From the NCBI RefSeq assembly GCF_040802235.1, contig NC_133157.1, positions 22,833,501 to 22,897,500 of the forward strand: a DNA stretch of 64,000 nucleotides, in the 5' to 3' direction. Numbering within the stretch: the stretch's first letter is position 1; each line of letters begins with the position of its first letter. This document shows, in pieces, positions 12,234-23,478 of this stretch. Below the pieces are notes generated by a model. It saw nothing but the letters and a program-made list of their open reading frames with translations, searched no databases and was not told where the DNA came from. This DNA is from Manis javanica (Eukaryota > Chordata > Mammalia > Pholidota > Manidae). Made by a program: the position numbers and the translations under genes.

Positions 12234-12406
12234 GCTCTATCACCCGACACGACATAGACTCACCACCGACTTCAGAGCGTGTTGTTAGTATTTACAAATA
12301 TGAAGACATTTTTATGCCATCTGCTGCCTATCAGACCTTCTCCTCTCCGTTTTGTTTGCTCCTCATTGTTGCCCTGACCTTCTACTTATTGATGGGAACC
12401 CCTTAA
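12234..12406 (+). CDS. FRRS1L: FRRS1L terminal coding exon 5 with stop
   Basis: The exon completes a Gly codon and encodes [20 protein letters not shown], then [15 protein letters not shown] and a hydrophobic end [17 protein letters not shown], followed by TAA at 12404-12406. The last roughly 18 residues form the single C-terminal membrane or tail segment, with almost nothing after it, as in other FRRS1L proteins. Together the four exons give 213 codons of an intact C-terminal two thirds of the protein. The reductase (cytochrome b561) region of the paralogue FRRS1 is absent, as expected for FRRS1L. A 3' UTR follows without interruption. Confidence 0.96.
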
Positions 12407-14294
12407 CCACAGCTGCAAAGCCAACAAATTAAATGGATTAGAAAGTCTTTACTATAAATGTATTTTTAAATAATATGCAGTATAATTTTAGCTTCTATTA
12501 TTTAAAAAAGACTCACATGATTTCAGCTTTTTGGGAGAAAGGACAAGCTTCTTTTCTAATCAAAGAGGATTGTTTAGTGATGACTCCTTACTTTTGGAAA
12601 GTACTTAAAACTTTTCTAAGCACTTTCAAATGTTCTCTCATTTGAACATTCACATCATTGAGTTGGGATGAGGAAAATTATTACTGCCATCTGAATGGGA
12701 TTTGAGACCCAGGAAAGCTGCTGTTCCGTGACCCAAATGCCATGTAGCCTTCACTACTTGTTAGATAATACAGAGCAAGTCAGGGAAAGAGCTAGGCATA
12801 GAGGTCATGTTTCTAAGCAACCTTTACTCTTTCAACCACAGCTCAAGAGACTGACTTGGACTATTACGAAAGAGAACTTCCCTGGGTGGCCCTAGTTCAG
12901 AGGCAGCCATTCAGGCAGAAGAACTTTCAAATTCCCATAAATGCTTTTGGATATTTATACAGCTGATGGGGAGATTACAATAATAGGAAAATGGTTCATA
13001 TTTATTTGAACTTTCTTCTCAGTTAGTGAGTAGCTCTAAGAAAACATTTTTATTACTGTTTGTAAAGGTTAGAAACATAACTGTGAGTGTTCCTGAATAT
13101 GTAAAATTATATTAATGCTAAAAAATATGAGCATTTTTAGCAGTTAGACTATAGACTCTTCTACCACTATGTTTTGATAAATTAAGGTATTCATTTGCTG
13201 TTACAGCTATTTCTATTGTCAGAGTCCACATATACAAAGTATGAATAAATATTATAATAGGCAAATCATCTTAATAAAAATCTAAGGCATTTTGATAATA
13301 AATTAACATTTTTGAAGATTGTTTTGAGTGGAAACTTTAAAGACAAGATTGTTTATTTTAATTAGAGAATGGGAAATGACCTGCAAAGGGAATTCGCCTA
13401 GAATATCCATTCACAATGTTCAGAGTTATAAATTGGCCTGTCAGTAAGCATAATTTATAATAATGCCTTGACTCAGTGCATTTCCTTTTTTCAAAAGAAC
13501 CCAGATGTTTCTTTGTTCCAAATGTCTGTGCCAACAGCCCATTTAGAGGAAAGGAGTCTGAGTGTAGTTAAACTGCTGAACTCCATTGCACAGTTCTGGA
13601 GTCCTCTGGCTTGCCCCTGTTGCTTTAAAGTTGGATCCAGTTTTGTGGTTTTTGTGATTAAACAACTCTGATGACTGATTTCTCATACCATCCTCAAAAT
13701 TCATGGCAGGGTGAAAGTCTGCCTGTGGGAAGAGCCTTCAAAGTCTTCTGGAGCTGCACAAAAACAAGGAAAACATCTAGATTCTGTGACATTGTGCAGT
13801 TTACCAAGCACATCCAAGGAATGTAGGAGAAATAAGACGGTGAGAGGTGAAATGACATCAAGTGAGCCATGGAACTAGGTGAATTCAAACTCAAGTCACC
13901 TGGTGCAAGTGTGTGGCCCCCACCTGACTACCCTCCCCTCATAACTAAGCCCACTGGTAACAACTGAGTATGGCCTCTGCCTCACCTTCTGTGCTATAGT
14001 GATTGTTTAGTAGTGAGGATGCTGAGTGTGCAGGCACCCATGTTGTAAATAAGAAGGCAAATATTTTTTATATTTCACTCTCTATGTGTATGTTGTTTCC
14101 TCTAAAAAGCGGTTAAAGCTAAAGAGACACTGGCTAGCCTCTGTAGCTGGCCCTGAAGGAAAGAATTAACAGCTTTTCCTTCTGCTTACATTTCAAGTCA
14201 AGCTAATTACTTAGTGAACTATTCTACTTTGTTGACCAGTTTTGCATATCTGAGCTTAGAATTTACCATGACTTCCCATTACCTTTAGGGAGAA

Positions 14295-14697
14295 ATGCAT
14301 ACCATTTTGAGTACCGCCAGTATCATTTTTGCCACTGCTCCTCACTTGCTATGTCCCAGCAAAACAACTGCCTGCAGTTCTTCAGACCTGCTCTCTCATC
14401 TCTCATGTTCCCTGTGCCCAAACATTTTCCACTTCCTGTTCTTGCTGAACATACTTATCTTTCAGGTCACAATTTAGATAATTCTTCTGACCCTCTGGAC
14501 TAGGTAGGTTTGGGTCCCCGCCCAGTGCTCCCATAGCACCCTGCGCTTCCCTGCCCTATTACTCGTCACACTTTACTGTGCTGCCGCCTCCTCTCTGCTA
14601 ACGCCCTAAAGCAGGGACCATTTCTTGTTACTCATCATAGTACCAGATACCTACAAGGTACTCAGTAAACATTTGTTGAATGAATGAATAAATGAAA
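14295..14697 (+). repeat. L2 LINE 3' end
   Basis: The segment proceeds from 'cctgttcttgctgaacatacttatctttcaggtcacaatttagat' to 'aaagcagggaccatttcttgttactcatcatagtaccagatacctacaaggtactcagtaaacatttgttgaatgaatgaa', the L2 3' terminus in + orientation. Confidence 0.8.
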
Positions 14698-15124
14698 CTA
14701 TACTTCTATGGTGAGTTTGTGTGGTTCAGAAGGCTAGTATTTCAAATTGCCAGACTGGCCAATATTTTTATATTCTTCTATTGGTGATCAGACTATAAAT
14801 CGTGCCTGTAGCAAATACTGAAATTTGTCCTTTGAAACACAAACAGGTCATTTGTCACATCTGTTTTGCCCTGCAGTGAACCTTAATTGACAGTAACTTT
14901 TTTTTTTCACAATAATCATTGGTTGGAAAGAATTCAGAGAACAGGGATGCAGAATGGCATTTGGCCATCACCTCAGAGAATCATCAGTTTATAGACATGC
15001 TGAAGTTAAAACTCTGTAGACTTCAATTTCATTAACTCTTACCTAATATTAGAATAAACTTCTATCTTTTTTTGTTTTCTAGCATAGTACCTGGCACAGG
15101 GGAGATGCCTAACCAATGCTTTTG

Positions 15125-15290
15125 TAAAATGCCTGAAGAGAATAATAATGCTAGGTAAATATACTTAGGTGCTGTTCTAAGCACTTTACATGGATTAACT
15201 CATGAAAGCCTCACAACCACCATTGGAAGTAGATTCTATCGACCCAATTTTACAGTGAAGAAGACTGAGGCTAGTCGTTTGGCATAAATT
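15125..15290 (-). repeat. MIR SINE fossil
   Basis: Reverse MIR phrases are clear on the + strand: 'ggtgctgttctaagcactttacatggattaactcatgaaagcctcacaacc' followed by 'ccaattttacagtgaagaagactgaggc'. Confidence 0.75.
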
Positions 15291-15962
15291 ACCAGTGCTG
15301 GCAAGGACTTTAGAGACCATTTAAATCGAATGCACTTCCTTTATAAGGGAAGCTGAGGCCTAGGGAAGTGATAAGATTTTCTACATATTCATGCCTTGTG
15401 CACACTCATCAAAGCATTTATTAAATGGAACCCACTGTCCACACGCAAATTAGGAAGGTGTTTTTATACCTCTTTACTAATTTACAAGGAATGAGAGGAC
15501 TTCTTATACTTATATTTGGGGGAAAAGATACATTTTATTTTCATCTTTCTTCTCTTCTTGAAAACATTTAGGTTCTTCATTTTTACCAAGCATTTAGCGC
15601 TTTGAATATAATAATATGCAGATTGGACAAGACTGGAAGAATGTATTTTTGTCTTGGTTAATTTTTAGAAGTGACTTGCCCAAAACCCAGGTCTTCTGCT
15701 TGGAGCCCAGTGCCCTTCTAATTGCTCCACCAGAGTCTCAGAGATGAATTTACAAATACAATTTCAGACAAAATGCAGGAGCCATATTTAATGATCCTAA
15801 ATTGGCTTTTGTCATTCAGGAAATCAGAAAGTTTGGACAACTGAGGGATGGATTTCCATTCCAGATGGCTTTTATTACTATTTCTGTAACTAAGTTTACT
15901 GTCTATATTCAGGAGTTTGGGCTTAGGAGATACTACTACTGAGTTGGTCATTCTCAGCTCTA

Positions 15963-16160
15963 GTGTGGGGGTCAGCAAACTTTTTCTGTAAGGAGCCCGA
16001 TGGTAGCTATTTTAGGCTTCGCAGTCTCTGTTCCAGCTCTTCAACTCTGTGGCAGTACAGGCAGAGCTGGTTAAGCAACAGTTGTATTTTCTAAGCTGTG
16101 GATTGGTGAAGGACTTCTACTGTTGAATTGCTCTTCATGGTGGAGACTACAATGTTTCAG
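15963..16160. mobile_element. hAT-like DNA transposon fossil
   Basis: The start 'gggggtcagcaaactttttctgtaaggagcccgatggtagctattttaggcttcgcagtctctgtt' matches a widespread mammalian non-autonomous DNA transposon consensus that I remember but cannot name with certainty. The remainder is diverged. Confidence 0.6.
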
Positions 16161-17391
16161 AGTCATTTATTTCCCTGTAGACATTTTTTAAAGTGTTAGC
16201 AAAATCTGTTACATCCATGGGAGTATTTTACACACGTGACTATAGGTTTGAGAACCCTGCAATAGGCCAAATGCTATAATGCATATAGTTTGTTGTATAT
16301 AATTATATCTTTTTGTTTTCCAAACAGAACTGGTTATGTTTAGTGAACAGTTTATTTTCAGTGTGCTTGTATATATGTTTGTATATACATGACAAGGTCT
16401 GTGTGTGTTTATACATAAATGCCTATATACACATCCCATGACTATGTGAAAGTCTGTGTCAGGATTATTTCTATTTCTGATCTCTTGAATACTTTAAAAC
16501 CCAAGAGATAAAACATTGTGCATATTACAGGCAAAACTATCCTTGAGTTTATAGTAATTTAGTATGTAGAAAGGATTCCGGGATCTTTTCCTAAGTTTTG
16601 CCACCTCCACTCAAATTTACATGAATCATTGAGAATGTATAACATATCATCTGTTGAGCCTGACTTTTCTATACTGTTACTTCAGGAGCTAAGACTAGTA
16701 TTAACTGAGTAAATGACATGTTGATATAACCTATACATGTTTTGTATTTAGATTCTTTATTCAGTTATTATTTAGTTTCAAATTAGACTTCATTTTTATA
16801 TTTATAAATGACTTGAGTATAAGAACCTTTTCATAAAAATAGTGGCTATGCGAATGTGATTTTAAATATATCTGGAGACTGAAAATTGAAGTGAGTCATC
16901 AAGCTCTTTGGGATTTTTCACTTAAAATATCCTGATGCTTGACTGTTTTCAGCTTTCCCCCTGGGTATTTGCTAATTGGTGAAGGAGCTGTTCAGTCCCA
17001 TTCTCCCGGCGAGGAGGCAGTTCCCTAGGGTGTGGGGCACTGTCTGCTGTAGATGTGGCATTCACGCAGCTCACTAAAGCAGTTACAGTTTCATCACACA
17101 CAACGTCTTGGCCACCTGGAAGAATGAATGCAGCTTCTCCACATGCCTTATTCCCACAGATGTGCTGATATGCTGGAACAATCTGGCTCCAGGAGTATTA
17201 ACATACTTTTTTGAGACTGTCTACAAAATACTATTTTGTAAAAACTATGCCTTTAAATAGACATTGATGGGTTATATTTGTTTTATAGTAATTGTGTACC
17301 TAATGTTCAGTTGTGATTGATTTTGAGATTTATGTGTATTTATAAGCTTGTCTTACATGAATTTTTACTCCAAGATGTGTGATACCTTACT

Positions 17392-17397
17392 AATAAA
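17392..17397 (+). terminator. FRRS1L: Candidate distal poly(A) signal for FRRS1L
   Basis: A canonical AATAAA sits in 'ccttactaataaagacatgggtttctatttatgtg', with T/GT-rich sequence 10-35 bases downstream. It is the most plausible distal cleavage signal before the intergenic repeats begin. Cleavage would fall near 17410-17420. Confidence 0.45.
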
Positions 17398-18354
17398 GAC
17401 ATGGGTTTCTATTTATGTGAAGTAATTGTAGCAGTATTCCTAGATGCTACCTAAATGATTGTTCTATCCATTTGCCATCACAAATACTTTTATCTTTAAA
17501 GGATTATGTTATAGTTAGAATATGTTACCTAGATTAAAACTTTAAAATATAAATTCTCAACACGGTTTGACAAATCTTCCTGTTGATGTAATTAAAGTTA
17601 GTTTATAATTCCTTATTGCTTTGCTCTGGTACATTTTTGGTTTCCCATTGGTATTGCATCCTTTCAATAGTAAACTCTCCCTGAATTTATAGATCTTGGA
17701 GAAGATGACATCCTATTATATCCGACAAAGAGGTAAATTATGTTGCAGTAGCCAGGTAAAAATCCTTGTAGTAAAATAATTTGCAGAATAAATCTGTATT
17801 TATAGCGTCAGCTTAATACCTTTATCAAATAGGTGATGAATGCCTGTAATCCCATTTAAAGTGTAATAGTTGGTTAATAGTGCTTAACTAGCTCTAGGCA
17901 TTTCAGTTATGAGCATTACTGGTAACCAAATCATACATTAAGAATAGAGTTTAGTTGTAGAGCCTTATGAATCATCAGTGGGGCATGGAAATTTCAGAAT
18001 GTAGTAGCTGAACTGCTGGTATTACTGGGGTTAGGTTGAGAAGCTCAAGGAATGTCATGTTAAGAATTAGGCATTACCACCTGCTGTAGTATAGGCTTTA
18101 ATCCTCATGCCCCCCCCCCAAAAGACCCGAAATATTTTGATATTTTTTGGTAATCCAAGTGTTTCCTGTGGGTTTTTTTTTTTTCAGTATTCTCAGTGTG
18201 TAGCCCAGCTGTTAGATCCAACCCTGGCTTGTATTTGGCTTAGAAATTTCTTAGGGCTCAGTCCCAAGTGCAAGGGGCAGGGGAACTATAAGAAGAGACG
18301 GTGAAGTGGAGTATATATGAAGTCACCTACATCCAGGAGGTCAAGAAGCTCTAA

Positions 18355-18500
18355 GCAGTTGTTCATTCATTCATTCATTCATTCATTCAATAAATACTAT
18401 TGAGGAATCATATGCCAATTCCTGTGCTAGACACTACACATGGAGGAATTCAGAAAGAACAGCTCTTGACTTCTGTTCCTGAAAGGCTCACACCTGAGTT
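18355..18500 (-). repeat. L2 3' end with (CATT)n tract
   Basis: The + strand shows seven tandem CATT units at about 18362-18390. They are followed by 'caataaatactattgaggaatcatatgccaattcctgtgctagacac', the reversed L2 terminus. The short tandem repeat has grown out of the L2 'ttgaatgaatgaa' end. Confidence 0.75.
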
Positions 18501-18764
18501 GGAGAGGTGGGCACATGGACACCATGAATGTCCTTTTTGGTGACTGCAGTGGTAAGGAAATGCTCAGGTGTGGTGCAAACCTAGAGTAGGGACCCCTCAC
18601 CTGAGCTGGGGCAAGCAGGAAAGCAGGCAGTAGTACTAAAGCTGAATCTTAAGAAAGGGGTAGGAGTAAGGCCAGCAAAGGGTGTGGAGAAGCATCTCCA
18701 AGAAAGAACGACCCCAGCAGATATCAGCAGGATGTGTTAGGGACCCAGTGCCATTTGAGAAAGT

Positions 18765-19255
18765 TTGGATTAGTTTCCTACTGCTTCTGTAACCAATGGC
18801 CATAAATTTAGTGGTTTAAAACAACAGAAGTATATTCTCTTGCAGCTCTGGAGGCCAGAAACCTGAACTGAATCTTATGAAGCTAAAATCAAGGTGTTGC
18901 CCAGGCTGGTTTCTTCTGGCAACTCCAGGGGAGCAGATCCTTCCTTGCCTTTTCCAGCTTCTGGTAGCTGTGGGCCTTCCTTGGCTTGTGGCCTCATTAC
19001 CCCAACCTCTCTGCCTACTTGCTCAGATCACTTCTCTTCTTCTGGAGTCTGTAACTCCTTCTCTCCTCTGATAAAAATACTTGTGATAACATTTAGGCGC
19101 TACCTGTATAATTCACAAAAATCTCCCCATCTCAAAATCCTTAGTATAATCACATCTACCAAGTGCCTTTTACCATGAGAGTTAGCACACTTGGCAGGTT
19201 GTAGGGATTGGGACTAGGGTATGCTTGAGGGCTGTTGTTCTTTCCACCACAAAGC
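18765..19255 (-). mobile_element. MLT1-type MaLR LTR
   Basis: The + strand gives the reversed MLT1 order: 'ttagtttcctactgcttctgtaaccaatggccataaatttagtggtttaaaacaacag', 'gcagctctggaggccagaa', 'atcaaggtgttg', 'ccttccttgccttttccagcttctggtagctgtgggccttccttggcttgtggcc', then 'acttgtgataacatttagg' and 'tagggattgggac'. It is a solo LTR of an extinct MaLR retrotransposon, with no internal region. Confidence 0.8.
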
Positions 19256-20394
19256 TGGAGGATAAAGGATGAGGCAGGGAGTGAGAAGAGGTGAGCCAGC
19301 GTCATTATGGCCACATCACAGAGGGCTTTGGAAGTCGTAGTAAAGAGATTGGATACCTTCCCGTGGGGTAAGGAGGCTTTGAAGGGTGAGACTGTATTTC
19401 AGATCCCATTGGCTGCAATGTAAGAACTAATTGGAGTAGAGCAAGAGCGCCACCCTAGAGGCTGCAGTGGCATCAGTGGAGTGCCAAGAGTGTACAAATA
19501 CATTAGCACTCAGGATTCAAAACCAGAAGGACTTGATTCTCAAAAATAGTTAACTTACAAATAAAGAGGGATTAGTCTGGCCAATTTGAAATACATCCAC
19601 TATCTTCTGGTTTTCATTCCAGCTCTGATTTCCAGCAGAAGGCTGCTTGTTTATATACATGGGGTAGCTCAGCCTTAGTATGAGTATATTGCTGGGGGTA
19701 GAGCCATGCCGGGGGCAGGCTAAGAATTCCAAATACTGATCCCTAACTCTCAAACTTCAGCTGTTCCAGATAAAATGGAAATGACTCCTATGAAGATGAG
19801 GAGCCACCAGCGAAGGATGGTGCTTAACACCAGCCACTTTCTGGACAGGCACTCGGGCTTTCAGCACTTAATTGTTAACCACAAAATCCATGTTGCAGAC
19901 GCCCATCCTCCCTTCCAACTTCCTTCCTGCTCTAGAAGAGGAAGGGGACATACTTGTTTGCAGACTTGAAAAAAAAGTTGTTTGTTTCTCAATTTTGTTT
20001 TTTCCCAAAATGACTGAAAAAGAGTTCAGTGGTTGATTAGCAATATCTGCCATGGACTCAGGAAAGAAAGGTGGTAACTTACATTTGCCATGTGAATGCA
20101 TGTCTGTTTGATTACATTTTCACATGGTCTATCCTGCTCTGTAAATACCACTCTGTACATGAAGTGCGCACTATCATAAGCACAAAGCAGGTGCTCAGTA
20201 CAACTCAGTAAATGTTTGTGGAGAATTTGGAGGACTCTAAGAAGACACAATGTCCTGGAGAATATTTTCCTGCCTATGATTGTTTTTGTCTCTGGGTATT
20301 ATCTTGATATCTGGGGAGTCTGTGGACATCAAGTGCACTTGGTAGCTGCCTCTTTGGCTTCTCTAGGACGATATGCAGTCACCCTGAGAGTCAC

Positions 20395-20500
20395 TATCAG
20401 ATTCTCACCATGTCCCAGGCACTGCGCTGCTGCTTTAGACATTCTCGTCTCATCCTCATAGCCACTAATGATGTAAGTATTCTCATTTTATAAACCAGAA
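20395..20500 (-). repeat. MIR SINE fossil
   Basis: The + strand reads 'catgtcccaggcactgcgctgctgctttagacattctcgtctcatcctcatagccac' and 'tattctcattttataaaccagaaagctg', the reversed MIR 3' part and core. Confidence 0.65.
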
Positions 20501-20949
20501 AGCTGTTCTGTTGCAAAGAAATGTAAACCCCGACTAAAATTGGCTTAAATTATTCAGAAATTCATTGGTTCATGCAACAGCAAGGCCAAAGGCAGTGTGG
20601 TCCCAGAGTCAACTTGATCCACTCCTCTGAGTCCATTTCATCTCCACTGCATCCCAGATGTCCATGGAAGCTGGTTTTCCTTGAGACCATTGGCGGGAGT
20701 TGCCTTGTGGAGTCAACAAAGAAAACCCAAGTAGCCTCACATTTTGGAGATGCCTAAAAGCACATGCCCTGTGAGCTAGAGATTGGTGTGGACTATGTGT
20801 GTCCCTCACAAATTTAATTTATGGATCCCACATCCCAATATTTTGATTTTTCTCTGATCTCAATCATATGAACTCCTAGCAGAAACATCCACAGCATTTC
20901 ATACTATTTCTTGCAGGAATTACTATTTCTAACAGGTTTTTTTGAAAAG

Positions 20950-21070
20950 ATACCACTCATTCATTCACTCGCTTAGCAAATGCTTACTGAACTTCTACTC
21001 TGTACTGAGAATGTCCTGTGCTGTGTCACATGCTGGGGACACAGAGTGAAGCAAACCCAGATAAACCACT
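20950..21070 (-). repeat. L2 3' end
   Basis: 'ctcattcattcactcgcttagcaaatgcttactgaacttctactctgtactgagaatgtcctgtgct...ggggacacagagtgaagcaa' is the reversed L2 terminus. Confidence 0.75.
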
Positions 21071-22157
21071 GACTTTGACCACAGTGTGGTAAGTGAGATT
21101 AGAGAAGGGTGAGCAGAATCCTGTGGGAACCCAGACTTATAGTTCGTTTCTAGTGCTTCAGCCCTCACTTGTACTAGAGGTCCATTTTTGACTATAAATT
21201 CTGTCAGACTTGTCAGTTCTATTGCTTTGGCCATTTAGAACAGTTTTGAAACGTTCAGCAATTTTGCTTTTCTTTGACACTTGGAAGCAGAGCACCATGA
21301 CAGGGCATTTTTAATTTGCTGAGCTGGGGCCCCAACACAGCTTAGGCAACATTACTCCTGCCCATCATGTTCAATGCATACATATGTCAGTCTCTGTTTG
21401 TAAATATTTTTGTTATGTAACATGACAGCTTTCATTTTGCAACTAGATGAAGAGAGCTGAGTCTTTGGTTAGAAGACAGAGGTGGTTGGTGATTGACTAT
21501 GTCTTTGGGTGTATGTGAGGCACCCACTTTGGGATTCCCTAGAAATTATTGAGGACTTTTTGGGAGGGAGGCTGAGGCCTTGTTATATAAGTGGAAGCTT
21601 GGGTCAGTATAAAATGGGCACAGAAATCAAATGTGGCCTTAATTTATAATCATAACCTCAGCAGCCCTACAAGGACAAAGCAAACTGTAGCAAAATATTT
21701 GCAGAGTCAAAGTCCATAGACCACTTGAAAAACAAGGACTATTACCTGAAACCTCAGAAGCACATGAAAAGCAATTACTTTTTATTTTACTTTTTTAAAA
21801 ACTGAGTCCTCTTGTCTCCTAATCTTAGTAAGCAAACGTTTCTTCATCTGAAACTGTGGATTATGATACCTGTTCTGTCTACTTTGGAAAAGAAACAAAA
21901 ATTATGTTGAAATTAATACAAAAACTTACTGAAAACAGAAAAGGGATAACGTGCAGGGATTTCTCCCTTCCTTTCTCTCTTTCCCTTGCATTGCCCCTCC
22001 CTCCTACCTCCTTCTGTCCTTTGTTCAAAAAAGATCTGAGCCTCTGATTTAGGGTTTTTGTCATTGCTTGCACAATGACACCTACATCAACCATTGTCAA
22101 CAGGAGCTACACATTACAGTCCTCTGAGAAGCTGTAAAGGCTCCTTTGTTAGATCAA

Positions 22158-22382
22158 ATAGCATGGTAGGTAAGACAATAGACTTAGGAGCTAGACTGCT
22201 TTGAATCCTGCCTCTGTCACTTACTAGCTGTGCGACCTTGGCAAAGTACCTAATTTCTCTGGGCCTTAGTTTTCCTCCTGGTAAAGGGATAATAACACCA
22301 CATTATTTGTAGGGTAGTTCTAAAAGAGTTAAGTTAATGAGGATGGGGCACTTAGAATAGGGCCTGCCGTGTGCTAATTGCT
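22158..22382 (+). repeat. MIR SINE, well preserved
   Basis: Nearly the complete MIR is recognisable in + orientation: 'tagcatggtaggtaagacaatagacttaggagctagactgctttgaatcctgcctctgtcacttactagctgtgcgaccttgg' through 'gtgctaattgct'. It lies just upstream of the TMEM245 CpG island. Confidence 0.9.
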
Positions 22383-22661
22383 ATTTAAAATCCTGCCAAA
22401 TACACCAGAGCACTCTGTTTATTAAATAAATCAGTAACACCAGGATGTGGAGAGTCGGCCTTCCGTAAGTACTCCCCCACTGGGCTTCAGTGTGTGAGTG
22501 TAGTGTCTCTTCTGGGATTCCACCTCCCGAAACGTCGACATTAACCAAGGGATGAAAAGAGCTTTTTTTCCTTCTGGAAGATGTTGGGCCGAAACCTGTT
22601 ACCTGGGTCCTCCAGGGACCAATGAGCGAAAGGAGGCCGGAGCGAAGGACCTCTCCTCTTA

Positions 22662-22679
22662 CTTTCCGGGAGTTGTAGT
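22662..22679 (-). promoter_or_regulatory. ZNF143/THAP11-type ACTACA motif overlapping ETS core
   Basis: On the minus strand the bases read ACTACAACTCCCGGAAAG. This fits the ZNF143 (Staf) site consensus ACTACAAnTCCC, with the following GGAA suiting an ETS factor. Such composite motifs are typical of CpG-island promoters of housekeeping genes. Confidence 0.7.
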
Positions 22680-22718
22680 TCCGCAAAGGCCCTGTAGGTG
22701 CTAGGAGACCGGCTGGGA

Positions 22719-22737
22719 ACTACAGCGCCCACAATGC
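22719..22737 (+). promoter_or_regulatory. Second ZNF143/THAP11-type ACTACA motif
   Basis: The + strand reads ACTACAGCGCCCACAATGC, matching ACTACA..CCCA..ATGC in spacing and order. It faces opposite to the first motif, 39 bases away, making an inverted pair. Confidence 0.6.
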
Positions 22738-22806
22738 CGCGCGCCGCCCTCCCACCCTCCCCGGCTTCCCAGGGTCGCCTCCGGCGGCGGCGGCAGCGGC
22801 CGTTGA

Positions 22807-23478
<672 letters not shown>

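Larger units (their letters stand above)
12407..17415 (+). other. FRRS1L: Probable long 3' UTR of FRRS1L
   Basis: The sequence after the stop codon is AT-rich and holds no supportable second gene. It includes L2 (14295-14697), MIR (15125-15290) and a hAT-like fossil (15963-16160). Possible early poly(A) signals AATAAA occur at 13244-13249 and 13273-13278, and a better-placed distal one at 17392-17397. Brain genes commonly use distal sites, so the UTR may be about 5 kb. The 3' end is inferred, not demonstrated. Confidence 0.5.
17416..22560. other. Intergenic region FRRS1L-TMEM245
   Basis: I see no gene here. Recognised contents are L2 (18355-18500, 20950-21070), an MLT1-type LTR (18765-19255) and MIR (20395-20500, 22158-22382). 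The stretches 17416-18350, 19260-20390 and 21080-22150 show only non-repetitive, non-coding-looking sequence. If the distal FRRS1L poly(A) site is used, the gap between the two genes is about 5 kb. Confidence 0.65.

Noticed and set aside
16380..16440. Alternating 'gtatatatgtttgtatatacatgac' resembling a hairpin
   Set aside because: Low-complexity AT-rich palindrome without conserved loop or flanking processing features; no basis to call an RNA gene.
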